A stretch of DNA of 64,000 bases from Alicycliphilus denitrificans_A (GCF_044792555.1 NZ_CP126238.1:2976001-3040000), one strand, 5' to 3'; counted from the first letter of the stretch, positions 1-9,266 are shown. Program-made: numbers and translations. Notes: a model not told the origin generated them from the sequence alone.

Positions 1-499
1 CCACCCCGATGGCCGTGGCCACGCCCGGCAGCAGCACGCGGTCCGAATAATGCGTTTCCCAATCGCGCCACACGCCTACACCGGTGCCCAACAAGGTCCA
101 GGGCGTGGGAATGGGCAGATTGCTGGGCACGGACGCCCGGTGCTGCACCACCTGGGTCTGCAGCTCCAGCTCAACGCCCGTCGGTACCGTAGACAGGGCG
201 ACGCCCCTGTCCAAAAGGCGCACCCTCAGCAGCTTCAGAAAGCCCTGGTTGAAGCTGGAGCCGTCCGCCACCGTGAGGTGGATCGGGTGTTCGCCCGCAG
301 GCCAAGCGGCGATCTTCTCGGCCACGCGCGCGGCCACATCGTCCGCCAGCAAGTCCCAGTGATGCACCGCCCGCGCCTTTTTCTGGCCCGTGGCGGGGTA
401 GTTGTCGGCGCGCGGCACGTCCAGGGTGCCGCAACCCGCCAGCAGGGCCGCAGCCAACAAGGCCGCGAGGGCCGGAGCACAGGAAATGGAAGAAGACAT
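1..499 (-). CDS. Putative lipoprotein of unknown function (3' end outside window)
   Basis: The reading frame opens at an ATG at 499 and runs leftward off the window, giving at least 166 residues without a stop. It begins with a short charged/serine stretch, a hydrophobic run and a lipobox (LLAGC, Cys near residue 23), so the product should be lipidated and anchored in the cell envelope. The mature part has no motif I recognise. It is divergent from the spherulin-like gene at 628, with a 128-bp shared upstream region. The assignment rests on the signal sequence and an uninterrupted frame with normal codon use; function unknown. Confidence 0.7.
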   Translation of the reverse strand, partial: MSSSISCAPALAALLAAALLAGCGTLDVPRADNYPATGQKKARAVHHWDLLADDVAARVAEKIAAWPAGEHPIHLTVADGSSFNQGFLKLLRVRLLDRGVALSTVPTGVELELQTQVVQHRASVPSNLPIPTPWTLLGTGVGVWRDWETHYSDRVLLPGVATAIGV

Positions 500-627
500 G
501 CTCCCGATGATAGGCAGGCAGGCCGCGTGCAATCGATGCAACAGCGCCGGATTTCCCGCCCAAAGCCTAGGTTTCGCCATCATGGCCATGATTAACATAC
601 CGTGACAATTGCAACACCAAGCCCGAT

Positions 628-1857
628 ATGAAACCGATGCGCACCACACACCCACTTGCGTTCCTGCTGGCCATGAGCGCCACCCTGGCAGGCTGCGGCG
701 GCTCGACGGACAAGTCCACCTCTGCGCCGCCACCCCCGCCGCCGCCGCCCGGGGTTGTCAGCCTGCAGTTTCTGAACCATGCCCATGCCAACGTGTTCGA
801 CCAGGGCTCGACCACGAACACCCTGTCCGTGCAAGCCACCAGAGATGGCGGCAACGCGGACAGCATCCCCGTCATTTTCTCCGCCGCTCCTGGGACGGTA
901 AGCCCGACCTCCATCCTGCCGAAGGGCGGGGTTGCCTCCACGACACTGAGCGTGCCCGTTGCAGCCGCCACGGGCGCCATGTCGATCACGGCCAGTGCCA
1001 CGGCCACCAACAAGGTCACGCAAACCTTCCCGGCCTACATACGCCCCGCTCCCGACAGGCTGCAAGTGCTGGTGCCCGCTTATTTCAGCGCCAGCAACGC
1101 GGCCGCCTGGACTGCTCTCACCACGGGCGCCCAAAGCTATCCGGACGTCAAGATCAACGTCGTCGTGAAACCCGACAACGCCGCCAGCGGCATCATCCCC
1201 GCAGGCACCTACACGCCGGACAGCGCGCTCGTCACCGCAATCGACGCACTCAAGGCCGCACACCCCAACACCAAGGTGTTTGGCTATGTCGCCACCGGCG
1301 GCGGCACCAACGGCACGATTTCATTGACCGATGTCAAAACCACCATCAGCCAATACGCCACGCACTACAACACCAAGATCGATGGCTTTTACCTGGACGG
1401 CATGGCAGTCGAGCGCAACCTCATCGCGTCGTTCTACCAACCCCTCTCTGCCCACATCGCGGCGACCACGGGCCTGGGAACAACGCCTCCTCTCGTGGTC
1501 GGGAATCCCGGCGCCTATCCCCACAAGGACTATGCAGGCCTTGTCAATGTGCTGGTGACTTACAACGGCTCCGCCACCAACTACCAGACCACGGATCCAC
1601 AGACCTCCAGCGCCTCGTGGGTCTACGACGGGCAGAACGCCGCGCAGGCCATGCAGGTGCATACGGCCAGCACCTGCTCTGACATGAAGGCAGCCGTGGC
1701 CCGGGCCCATTTGCCACGCATGAATACCGGCTGGGTCTTCGTCACCGACCAGACCATTAGCGCCCCCTGGTCTGCGCTGCCTGCCACCGCCTACTGGAAA
1801 TCCTTCCTGGGCACGGTGGACGCCACCAACAAGGGCAACTCCCTGCCCACCTGCTGA
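628..1857 (+). CDS. Spherulin-4-like lipoprotein (putative glycoside hydrolase)
   Basis: This 409-residue protein starts with a lipoprotein signal (LAGC, Cys23), followed by eight consecutive prolines (34-41) that look like a surface spacer. Residues about 43-135 are Ser/Thr-rich and resemble a bacterial Ig-like (Big) domain. From about residue 143 the sequence matches the spherulin-4 family as I know it: VPAYFS near 150, an ordered barrel-like stretch, then DGFYLDGM and NPGAYPHKDY. Relatives in the GH135/GH166 group are TIM-barrel enzymes acting on alpha-1,4-galactosaminogalactan-type polymers. The acidic residues of DGFYLDGM are the likely catalytic ones, by inference. ATG codons at 628 and 637 are both possible starts. 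The exact substrate is not deducible. Confidence 0.75.
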   Translation: MKPMRTTHPLAFLLAMSATLAGCGGSTDKSTSAPPPPPPPPGVVSLQFLNHAHANVFDQGSTTNTLSVQATRDGGNADSIPVIFSAAPGTVSPTSILPKGGVASTTLSVPVAAATGAMSITASATATNKVTQTFPAYIRPAPDRLQVLVPAYFSASNAAAWTALTTGAQSYPDVKINVVVKPDNAASGIIPAGTYTPDSALVTAIDALKAAHPNTKVFGYVATGGGTNGTISLTDVKTTISQYATHYNTKIDGFYLDGMAVERNLIASFYQPLSAHIAATTGLGTTPPLVVGNPGAYPHKDYAGLVNVLVTYNGSATNYQTTDPQTSSASWVYDGQNAAQAMQVHTASTCSDMKAAVARAHLPRMNTGWVFVTDQTISAPWSALPATAYWKSFLGTVDATNKGNSLPTC

Positions 1858-1863
1858 CGGCCT

Positions 1864-1888
1864 TGGGCGGCACCTGGGGTGCCGCCCA
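1864..1888. terminator. GC-rich hairpin between convergent sph-like gene and ppc
   Basis: A stem of 10-11 bp (GGGCGGCACC paired with GGTGCCGCCC, loop of 3) fills the 36-bp gap between the convergent genes. There is no clear T-run on either side, so it may act as a bidirectional barrier or mRNA 3' end rather than a textbook intrinsic terminator. Confidence 0.5.
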
Positions 1889-1893
1889 GCCTG

Positions 1894-4743
1894 TCAACCC
1901 GTATTGCGCAGCCCCGCCGCAATGCCGTTGATGCAGATGTGGATGCCGGTCTGCACGCGCTCGTCGTCCTGGCCGGCACGCCAGCGGCGCACCAGTTCCA
2001 CCTGCAGGTGGTGCAGCGGGTCGATATAGGGGAAGCGGTGGCGTATGGAGCGCGCCAGCGCGGTGTTCGCCGCCAGGCGCTGCTTTTCTCCCGTGATGCG
2101 CGTGAGCGCCTCGGCCGTGCGCTGCCATTCCTGCTCGATGGCCGAAAACACCTTCTTGCGCAGGCGCGCGTCGGGCACCAGTTCGCTGTAGCGGGACGCC
2201 AGCGCCAGGTCGCTCTTGGCCAGCACCATGTCCATGTTGGACAACAGCGTGCGAAAGAACGGCCATTGGCGGTACATCTTGCGCAGCAGCGCCAACTGGG
2301 TCTTGGGGTCCTTGCCCGGCGCATGCATGAAGTCCTGCACCGCGGCGCCAAAACCAAACCAGCCCGGCAGCGTCAGGCGGCACTGGCCCCAGCTGAAGCC
2401 CCAGGGAATGGCGCGCAGGTCCTCGATTTTTTGCGTCGCCTTGCGCGATGCGGGGCGCGAGCCGATGTTGAGCTGGGCGATCTCGCGGATCGGGGTCGAG
2501 TTGAAGAAATAGTCGGTGAAGCCCGGGGTCTCGTACACCAGCGCACGGTAGGCCGCCATGCTGGCCCGCGACAACTGCTCGGCCGCCTCCAGGAAGGCCT
2601 TGGTGGCCGGCTTGGTGGGCTGCAGCAGCGTAGCCTCCAGCGTGGCGGCGACCAGGGTTTCCAGGTTGCGCCGGCCGATCTCGGGGTTAGCGTACTTGGA
2701 GGCGATGACCTCGCCCTGCTCGGTCAGGCGGATCTGGCCGCGCACCGTCCCCGGCGGCTGCGCCAGGATGGCCTGGTAGCTCGGGCCGCCGCCGCGCCCC
2801 ACGGTGCCGCCGCGGCCGTGGAACATGCGCAGCCTGATGGGCGCGCCGGCCTTGGCGGCGTTCATTTCGTCGAACAGCGCCACCAGCGCGATCTCGGCGC
2901 GGTACAGCTCCCAATTGCTGGTGAAGATGCCGCCGTCCTTGTTGCTGTCGCTGTAGCCGAGCATGATGTCCTGCTCGGCGCCACTGGCACGCACCAGCGC
3001 GGCAACGCCGGGCAGGGCATAGAACTCGCGCATGATGTGCGCGGACTGCTCCAAGTCCTCTATGGTCTCGAACAGCGGCACGACGATCAGGTCGGCGCGG
3101 GCGGCCGCATCCAGCGTGCCCTGCATCAAGCCCACCTCCTTTTGCAGCAGCAGCACCTCCAGCAGGTCGCTCACCGTCTCGGTGTGGCTGATGATGTAGT
3201 GGCGTATGGCCTCCTGCCCATAGCGTTCGCGCATGAGCCGCGCGGCCTCGAAGATGGCGATCTCGCTCCTCGCCAGCTCCGAGTACTGCGCGCCCACCAC
3301 GCGCAGCGGCCGCGCGTCGCACAGCAGGCCCAGCAGCAGACTGCGGCGTTCGGATTCGGACAGGGCCGCATAGTCGGCGTGCACGCGCGCCGTGGCCAGC
3401 AGCTCGGCCACTACGCGCTCATGCTGGTCCGAACTCTGGCGCAGGTCCACCGTGGCCAGGTGAAAGCCGAACACCTCCACGGCGCGAATGAGGGGGTGCA
3501 GGCGCTCGCCGGTGAGTGCCGCGCCCCTGTGCGAGTGCAGCGAGGCCTCGATCACACGCAGGTCGGCCAGAAACTCCGCGGCGCTGGCGTAGGCGTTTTG
3601 CGGCGCCACGGCGTGCAGCGCGGCCTCGCCGCCCGTCAGCTCCGTGAGCGTGGCGGCCAGGCGCGCATAGATGCCGGTGAGAGCGCGGCGGTAAGGCTCG
3701 TCCTGGCGGTGCTCGTTGGTGTCGGGCGAGCGCTCGGCCAGCTGCCGCATCTCGGGCGAGACCTGCACCAGGTTGCTTGAGAGCGACAGCTCGCGCCCCA
3801 GGTGGTGCACCTCGGTCAGGTAGTGGCGCAGCGCCACCTCGGCCTGGCGGCGCAGGGCCAGGGCCAGGGTGTCGGCGCTGACGTTGGGATTGCCGTCGCG
3901 GTCGCCCCCTATCCACTGGCCCATGCGCAAAAAGCTGGCCACCTCCTGGCTGCCACCCAGCTCGCGCTCCAGATCTGCGTAGATGCGCGGGATCTCCTGC
4001 AGAAAGGTCGATTCGTAGTACGACAGCGCGTTCTCGATCTCGTCGGCCACGGTCAGCTTGGAATAGCGCAGCAGCCGCGTCTGCCACAGCTGGGCCACGC
4101 GCGCGCGCAGCTGCGCCTCGTTGGCTGCCAGCTCGCGCGGGCTCAGGGTGTCCTTGGCGCTGTTGTACAGCTGGGCACGCGCCTGGATGTCGTCGCGCTG
4201 GGCGAGCAGCTGCGCGATCCCACGCTCTGCGTCCAGGATGCTCTTGCGCTGCACCTCGGTGGGATGGGCCGTGAGCACGGGCGCCACATAGCTCGTGGCC
4301 AGTGTCTGCGCCACGGTGCTCGGCGCAATGCCGGCCCAGCGCAGGCGCGCCAGCGCCACCTCGATGCTGCCCTCCTGGCTGCTGCCAGCGCGCTCATGCA
4401 CGGCGCGGCGGCGGATGTGGTGGCGGTCCTCGGCCAGGTTGGCCAGATGGCTGAAATAGGTGAAGGCGCGGATCACGCTCACCGTCTGGTCGCCCGTCAG
4501 GCCCTTGAGCAGCTTCTTCAGGGCGCGGTCTGCCTCCTGGTCGGCATCGCGGCGGAAGGCCACCGACAGCTGGCGGACCTGCTCCACCACCTCATAGGCG
4601 GCCACGCCCTCCTGCTCGCGGATCACGTCGCCAAGGATGCGCCCGAGCAGGCGAATGTCCTGGATCAGCGGAAAATCCTTGTCCGTCTTGCGCACGGAGG
4701 GTGTGGTGGCTGGGGCATCGGTGTTGCGAACGGGGGCGGTCAT
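1894..4743 (-). CDS. ppc: Phosphoenolpyruvate carboxylase
   Basis: The 949-residue product has normal family length. It catalyses PEP + bicarbonate to oxaloacetate, the anaplerotic feed of the TCA cycle in the cytoplasm. Visible family motifs are VLTAHPTEVQ with the catalytic His at residue 160, the mid-protein FHGRGGTVGRGGGP glycine loop, and the C-terminal end GIAAGLRNTG. The start at 4743 (MTAPVRN) is preferred over an in-frame codon 13 residues upstream because an AGGAGA ribosome site lies 8-9 bases before it. It is divergent from hemC with about 115 bp between the starts, an arrangement common in Comamonadaceae. Confidence 0.97.
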   Translation of the reverse strand: MTAPVRNTDAPATTPSVRKTDKDFPLIQDIRLLGRILGDVIREQEGVAAYEVVEQVRQLSVAFRRDADQEADRALKKLLKGLTGDQTVSVIRAFTYFSHLANLAEDRHHIRRRAVHERAGSSQEGSIEVALARLRWAGIAPSTVAQTLATSYVAPVLTAHPTEVQRKSILDAERGIAQLLAQRDDIQARAQLYNSAKDTLSPRELAANEAQLRARVAQLWQTRLLRYSKLTVADEIENALSYYESTFLQEIPRIYADLERELGGSQEVASFLRMGQWIGGDRDGNPNVSADTLALALRRQAEVALRHYLTEVHHLGRELSLSSNLVQVSPEMRQLAERSPDTNEHRQDEPYRRALTGIYARLAATLTELTGGEAALHAVAPQNAYASAAEFLADLRVIEASLHSHRGAALTGERLHPLIRAVEVFGFHLATVDLRQSSDQHERVVAELLATARVHADYAALSESERRSLLLGLLCDARPLRVVGAQYSELARSEIAIFEAARLMRERYGQEAIRHYIISHTETVSDLLEVLLLQKEVGLMQGTLDAAARADLIVVPLFETIEDLEQSAHIMREFYALPGVAALVRASGAEQDIMLGYSDSNKDGGIFTSNWELYRAEIALVALFDEMNAAKAGAPIRLRMFHGRGGTVGRGGGPSYQAILAQPPGTVRGQIRLTEQGEVIASKYANPEIGRRNLETLVAATLEATLLQPTKPATKAFLEAAEQLSRASMAAYRALVYETPGFTDYFFNSTPIREIAQLNIGSRPASRKATQKIEDLRAIPWGFSWGQCRLTLPGWFGFGAAVQDFMHAPGKDPKTQLALLRKMYRQWPFFRTLLSNMDMVLAKSDLALASRYSELVPDARLRKKVFSAIEQEWQRTAEALTRITGEKQRLAANTALARSIRHRFPYIDPLHHLQVELVRRWRAGQDDERVQTGIHICINGIAAGLRNTG

Positions 4744-4858
4744 GCGTTGGTGTCTCCTGATACCCATCAAAGTAATCGCCAATGGGTGTTGCAGCGCAGC
4801 ATGCTAGCATCTCCTGTTGCCCTGCCATTGAGTGCGCAGGGACCGCAAGATTGCCGAT

Positions 4859-5788
4859 ATGACCCACTCCAGTGCCCTCACCCCCATCGTCATCGCCACG
4901 CGCGAAAGCCAGCTCGCCATGTGGCAGGCCGAGCATGTGCAGGCCCTGCTCGCCGCGCGCGGCCACGCGGTCAGCCTGCTGGGCATGACCACGCGCGGCG
5001 ACCAGATCCTGGACCGCACGCTGTCCAAGGTCGGCGGCAAGGGGCTGTTCGTCAAGGAGCTGGAGGTGGCGCTGGAGGAAGGCCGCGCCGACATCGCCGT
5101 GCACTCGCTCAAGGACGTGCCCATGGAGCTGCCCGAGGGCTTCGCCCTGGCCTGCGTCATGGAGCGCGAGGACCCGCGCGACGCCTTCGTCTCGCCGCGC
5201 TACGCCACGCTCGACGAACTGCCGCAGGGCGCCGTGGTCGGGACGTCGAGCCTGCGCCGCCAGGTGCTGCTGCAGGCGCTGCGACCCGACCTGCGGATAG
5301 AGCCGCTGCGCGGCAACGTGCAGACGCGCCTGCGCAAGCTCGACGAGGGCCAGTACGCCGCCATCGTGCTCGCCGCCGCGGGCCTGAAACGCCTGGGCCT
5401 ACGCGAACGCATCCGCAGCATCTTCGAGCCCGAACAGATGCTGCCCGCCGCCGGCCAGGGCGCCTTGGGCATCGAGATCCGCAGCCAGCGCCAGGACCTG
5501 CGCGAGGCGCTGGCTCCGCTGGCACATGAACGCACCTGGCTCACGGTGACGGCCGAGCGCGCCGTGAGCCGCGCCATGGGCGGCAGCTGCTCCATGCCGC
5601 TGGCCGCCCATGGCCAGTGGAGCGACGACCAGCTGCAGCTGCAAGCCGCCTGGGGCGACATCGAAGGCCGGCTGCCGCTGGTGCGCGCTGCAGGAGCAGC
5701 CCGCGTGCGCACGCTGGACGAGGCCGACGCGCTGGGCCTGGCCGTGGCCGCCAAGCTGCGTGCCGCCGGCGCCATCGGGGCCGGCTGA
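4859..5788 (+). CDS. hemC: Porphobilinogen deaminase (hydroxymethylbilane synthase)
   Basis: This enzyme joins four porphobilinogen molecules into hydroxymethylbilane in tetrapyrrole synthesis. The 309-residue frame shows the N-terminal IATRESQLAMWQAEHV block, KGLFVKELE, the HSLKDVP motif with the catalytic Asp region, and GGSCSMPLAA in which Cys244 should carry the dipyrromethane cofactor. An in-frame GTG nine codons upstream exists, but the ATG at 4859 gives the usual N-terminus; the ribosome site is weak for both. hemD follows two bases after the stop, so the genes are co-transcribed. Confidence 0.97.
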   Translation: MTHSSALTPIVIATRESQLAMWQAEHVQALLAARGHAVSLLGMTTRGDQILDRTLSKVGGKGLFVKELEVALEEGRADIAVHSLKDVPMELPEGFALACVMEREDPRDAFVSPRYATLDELPQGAVVGTSSLRRQVLLQALRPDLRIEPLRGNVQTRLRKLDEGQYAAIVLAAAGLKRLGLRERIRSIFEPEQMLPAAGQGALGIEIRSQRQDLREALAPLAHERTWLTVTAERAVSRAMGGSCSMPLAAHGQWSDDQLQLQAAWGDIEGRLPLVRAAGAARVRTLDEADALGLAVAAKLRAAGAIGAG

Positions 5789-5790
5789 GC

Positions 5791-6606
5791 ATGGCCATGA
5801 CCGCGCGCGCCATCGTCACCCGCCCGGCGCGCGAGGCCGCCCAATGGGTGGCCGACCTGCAGGCGCGCGGCATTGCGGCCCAGGCACTACCGCTGATCGC
5901 CATCGGCGCGGTGACCGACCCCGCGCTGCGCCAGGCGCTGCGGCAAGCACGTGAACGCTTCGCCAGCTACCGCGCCGTGATGTTCGTGAGCGGCAATGCG
6001 GCCCAGTATTTTTTTGAAGAAAATCAGCCCCAATCGCTTACCCAGCAAGCGCAAACAGCTATTAATACAAGAGTATGGGCTCCCGGCCCGGGCACGGTCG
6101 CGGCGCTGCGCCAGGCAGGACTGCCCGGGCAGCGCATCGACGCTCCCCGGGCCGACGCCGAGCAGTTCGACTCCGAGGCGCTGTGGCAGGTCGTGGCGCC
6201 ACAAATCGACCGGGGCGACCGCGTGCTCATCGTGCGCGGCACGAATACGCCCGGCGCCGAGGGCGGCAACGGCCGCGAATGGCTGGCGCGCCAGATCGCT
6301 GCGGCCGGCGGCGCCGTGGACTTTGTCGCCGCCTACGAACGCGGCGCGCCCCGGCTCGATGCCGGGCAGCTGACGCTGGCGCGCGCGGCCGCCGGCGACG
6401 GCTCCATCTGGCTGCTCAGCAGCTCCGAGGCCGTTGCCCATCTGACCGGCGCCCTACCCGAGCAGGACTGGGGCCGGGCGCGCGCCCTGGCCACCCACCC
6501 GCGCATTGCGCAGGCGGCGCGCGCGGCCGGCTTTGGCAGCGTCACGCAATGCCGTCCGGCATTCAATGAAGTGGCCGCGTCGATAGAATCGCCGCATGAG
6601 CACTGA
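5791..6606 (+). CDS. hemD: Uroporphyrinogen-III synthase with an in-frame repeat insertion
   Basis: HemD cyclises hydroxymethylbilane to uroporphyrinogen III. The sequence is a typical poorly conserved two-lobed HemD (271 residues), with TRPAREAAQW at the start and LLSSSEAVAHL near the C-terminus. The start at 5791 follows the hemC stop by two bases; a second ATG lies two codons later. Residues about 73-92 are encoded by a copy of the 55-bp dispersed repeat (6008-6065), AT-richer than the gene around it, yielding a Gln/Thr-rich loop ending AQTAIN. The stop overlaps the hemX start by 11 bases, so coupled translation is likely. Confidence 0.93.
   Translation: MAMTARAIVTRPAREAAQWVADLQARGIAAQALPLIAIGAVTDPALRQALRQARERFASYRAVMFVSGNAAQYFFEENQPQSLTQQAQTAINTRVWAPGPGTVAALRQAGLPGQRIDAPRADAEQFDSEALWQVVAPQIDRGDRVLIVRGTNTPGAEGGNGREWLARQIAAAGGAVDFVAAYERGAPRLDAGQLTLARAAAGDGSIWLLSSSEAVAHLTGALPEQDWGRARALATHPRIAQAARAAGFGSVTQCRPAFNEVAASIESPHEH
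6008..6065 (-). repeat. Dispersed ~55-bp Comamonadaceae-type repeat, copy inside hemD
   Basis: Read on the minus strand from 6065 the copy runs ATAGCTGTTTGCGCTTGC, then TAAGCGATTGGGGCTGATTT. It matches the core pattern seen in five other places of this window (ATAGCT, GCGCTT, AAGCG-like, GGC/GCC, TTTT, AAA). It is read through in frame by hemD. Confidence 0.75.
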
Positions 6607-7681
6607 GCCTGCACCCGAGCTGTCCGACACCACGCCGTCAGCGGCCCGGACATCCCCCCCCGCCAGCCACAGCGGCGGCGGCGCGGCGCTCTACGCGCTG
6701 GGCATCGTCATGATCGCCGCGCTGGTCAGTACGGTGCTGCTGTGGCAGCGCCTGGCCTCCATCCAGGAACAGCTGGCACGCCAGTCGGCGGACTCCGGCG
6801 CCCAGGCCATAGAAGCGCGCACCGTGGCCCAGCAGGCGCAGGATCTGGCGCGCGAGACCTCGTCCCGCCTGGCCGTGGCCGAGGCGCGTGTGGGCGAGGT
6901 GGCCCTGCAGCGCAGCCAGCTCGAAGAGCTGATGCAAAGCCTGTCGCGCTCGCGCGACGAAAACCTGGTCGTGGACATCGATGCCGGCCTGCGCCTGGCG
7001 CAGCAGCAGGCACAGCTCACCGGCAGCCTGCAGCCGCTGGTGGCGGCGCTCAAGAGTGCCAGCCAGCGCATAGAGCGCGCCGCCCAGCCGCGCCTGGCGC
7101 CCGTGCTGCGCGCCATGGGCCACGACCTGGAACGCCTGGAGCAAGCCTCCGTCACCGACACCGCCGGCCTGCTGGCGCGCATTGACGACCTGGTGCGCCA
7201 GGCGGACGAGCTGCCGCTCGTCAGCCAAGTGGCCCAGGCCGCCGTGATGCGCCGCCAGGCGGGCAGCGAGCCAGCCCCCGCAACGCCCGCCGACAGCGCC
7301 AGCGAGCCCGCCTGGCAGGCCACGCTGCGCCGCGGCTGGGAGGCCGTGCGCGACGAAATCCGCGGCCTGGTGCGCGTGAGCCGCATAGACCAGCCAGACG
7401 CCATGCTGCTCGCACCCGACCAGGCCTTTTTCCTGCGTGAAAACCTCAAGCTCAAGCTGCTCAACGCGCGCCTGGGGCTGCTCGCGCGCCGCATGGACTC
7501 GGCACGCACCGACCTGGCGAGCGCCAACGCGGCGCTGAACAAATACTTCGACCCCGCATCGCGTCGCACGCAAAATGCCGCTACGGCCCTGCAGCAGCTT
7601 CAGTCCCACATGAAGACCGCCGAGATGCCCCAGCTCGACGACAGCTTCGCCGCACTGGCGACAGCCGCGGCCGGCCGCTGA
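6596..7681 (+). CDS. hemX: HemX-like membrane protein of the heme operon
   Basis: The 361-residue protein has a short Pro/Ser-rich cytoplasmic start, one transmembrane helix at about residues 29-50, then a long region rich in Ala, Gln, Arg and heptad-like leucines (RLASIQEQLARQ onward) typical of HemX coiled coils. HemX proteins are often annotated as uroporphyrinogen-III C-methyltransferase, but this one shows no SAM-methyltransferase motif. A structural or regulatory role at the inner membrane beside HemD/HemY is more likely. The start codon lies within the end of hemD. Confidence 0.9.
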   Translation: MSTEPAPELSDTTPSAARTSPPASHSGGGAALYALGIVMIAALVSTVLLWQRLASIQEQLARQSADSGAQAIEARTVAQQAQDLARETSSRLAVAEARVGEVALQRSQLEELMQSLSRSRDENLVVDIDAGLRLAQQQAQLTGSLQPLVAALKSASQRIERAAQPRLAPVLRAMGHDLERLEQASVTDTAGLLARIDDLVRQADELPLVSQVAQAAVMRRQAGSEPAPATPADSASEPAWQATLRRGWEAVRDEIRGLVRVSRIDQPDAMLLAPDQAFFLRENLKLKLLNARLGLLARRMDSARTDLASANAALNKYFDPASRRTQNAATALQQLQSHMKTAEMPQLDDSFAALATAAAGR

Positions 7682-7705
7682 CCCGCCGTAGGACCGACAC
7701 ACACC

Positions 7706-8968
7706 ATGCGCGCAGCACTCTGGTTTCTGGCACTGTTCGGCGCGGCCGTCGCCGTGGCGCTGTTTGTGGGGGACAACCAGGGCACGGTGACGGTGTTCTG
7801 GCCGCCCTACCGCGTGGATCTGTCGCTCAACCTGGTGGTCGTGCTGCTGCTGGGCGGATTTACCCTGTTGTATGCAGCGCTGCGCGGGGTCTCCGCACTG
7901 CTGCAGCTGCCGGTACGGGCGCGGCGCTGGCGCCTGCTGCAAAAGGAACGCGCCATGCACGGCGCGCTGCTCGACGCGCTGTCGCAGATGCTGGCCGGGC
8001 GCTTCCTGCGTGCGCGCAAGGCGGCAGAGTCGGCCATCGCCCAGGAGCAGGCGCTGGAACAATCCAGGCAGGCCCTGCCCCACGGCCGCCAGTTACGCAC
8101 GCTGGCCCATCTGGTGGCGGCGGAAAGCTCCCACGCCCTGCAGGATCGCGGCACACGCGAGGAGCATTTGCAGCAGGCGCTGGACAACATCCCGGAGCGC
8201 GTGCCCGCCTCCATGCTGGAGCTGCGCGAGGGCGCGCAACTGCGCGCCGCACGCTGGTCGCTCGACGAGCGCGATGCCAGCACCGCCATGGAGCGCCTGT
8301 CCGCCCTGCCCGCGGGCACGGCGCGGCGCACGCTGGCGCTGCGCGCACGGCTGAAGGCGGCGCGCCTGTCGCACCAGACGGAGCAGGCCCTGGAAACCGC
8401 GCGCCTGCTGGGCAAGCACCGCGCGTTCTCCCCGGCCGCGGCCGAGAGCATCGTGCGCGGCCTGGCCGTGGAGCTCATCAACGATGCGCATGATCCGGCC
8501 CAGCTGCAGCGCATCTGGCTGGGCCTGGAGAGCGGCGAGCGCGCCATGCCCGAAATCGCCGTGCAGGCGGCGCAGCGCCTGGCGCAGCTGGGCGGCCCAG
8601 CCACCCAGGTACGCGCCTGGCTGCTGCCCGTGTGGGAGCGCATGGGCGAGCTACCCGATGGGCAGCAGTTGAAGGTGGTGCGCGCACTGGCGGCCAGTCT
8701 TGAAGGCCTGGACGCGCATTGGCTCGCACGCATCGAAGCGGCGCAGCAGGCCGATCCACGCAATGCGCGCCTGCAATTCCTGTCGGCCATGGCCTGCGTG
8801 CAGCGCGAGCTGTGGGGCAAGGCACAACAGCTGCTGACCCAGGCGACACAGCACCTGAGCGATGCGCCGCTGCGCGCCAGCGCCTGGTGCCACCTGGCGC
8901 AGCTGGCCGAGCGGCGCGGCGACGCCGAGGCCGCCGCGCAGGCCTGGAAGCAGGCGGCGCAGCAATAG
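7706..8968 (+). CDS. hemY: HemY-type membrane protein with TPR repeats
   Basis: The 420-residue protein matches the HemY_N family: two N-terminal membrane helices (about 3-21 and 42-60) around the GDNQGTVTVFWPPYRVDLSL segment, then an alpha-helical TPR-like domain facing the periplasm or cytoplasm. HemY of this type is linked to late heme synthesis in proteobacteria, but it is not the oxygen-dependent protoporphyrinogen oxidase of Bacillus that shares the name. It ends the hemCDXY operon, 24 bases after hemX. Confidence 0.92.
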   Translation: MRAALWFLALFGAAVAVALFVGDNQGTVTVFWPPYRVDLSLNLVVVLLLGGFTLLYAALRGVSALLQLPVRARRWRLLQKERAMHGALLDALSQMLAGRFLRARKAAESAIAQEQALEQSRQALPHGRQLRTLAHLVAAESSHALQDRGTREEHLQQALDNIPERVPASMLELREGAQLRAARWSLDERDASTAMERLSALPAGTARRTLALRARLKAARLSHQTEQALETARLLGKHRAFSPAAAESIVRGLAVELINDAHDPAQLQRIWLGLESGERAMPEIAVQAAQRLAQLGGPATQVRAWLLPVWERMGELPDGQQLKVVRALAASLEGLDAHWLARIEAAQQADPRNARLQFLSAMACVQRELWGKAQQLLTQATQHLSDAPLRASAWCHLAQLAERRGDAEAAAQAWKQAAQQ

Positions 8969-8977
8969 CCGCCAGCC

Positions 8978-8994
8978 AAGGCCGGAGGCCTTTT
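8978..8994 (+). terminator. Short hairpin after hemY, candidate terminator
   Basis: AAGGCC, a GGA loop and GGCCTT form a 6-bp stem running into four T residues, ten bases after the hemY stop. The stem is short, so efficiency is uncertain. Confidence 0.4.
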
Positions 8995-9078
8995 GCCCCA
9001 GCCCGCTCGCCAGGCCAAAACGGCTGCGCTCGGCCAAGGCCGAAACTCACGCACTGAAACCACACGCATAGAACCCGC

Positions 9079-9157
9079 CCCGATGGCGCTGCTTGCCATC
9101 GGGTAACAACGCTGCAGGCATGGGTTTGCATGCCAAAAAACATTCATTAAAAATGAA
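9079..9157 (+). promoter_or_regulatory. Hairpin and palindrome in the leader of the oxidase operon
   Basis: The 298-bp gap between hemY and ccoN holds two structured items. At 9079-9103 a 9-bp stem (CCCGATGGC with GCCATCGGG, loop of 7) is not followed by T residues. At 9143-9157 there is a perfect 15-bp palindrome (TTCATT AAA AATGAA) in an AT-rich stretch, a plausible operator. No full FNR box (TTGAT-N4-ATCAA) was found. Confidence 0.35.
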
Positions 9158-9266
9158 CTTTAAGATTGCGAACATTCGCCTTTAGCACGACGCTGCAGGA
9201 AGGCGCTTGCGCCTCATCAATCAATAGGTGTATAGATATGCCACCAGATCCGAAAGGGAGCCAGCC

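Noticed and set aside
50..605. Open frames on the plus strand opposite the first lipoprotein gene
   Set aside because: They have no ribosome site or family resemblance, while the minus-strand frame has a lipoprotein signal and normal codon use.
9205..9235. Possible FNR box before ccoN
   Set aside because: Only one TTGAT half-site is present on the minus strand; the second half (ATCAA at the right spacing) is missing.
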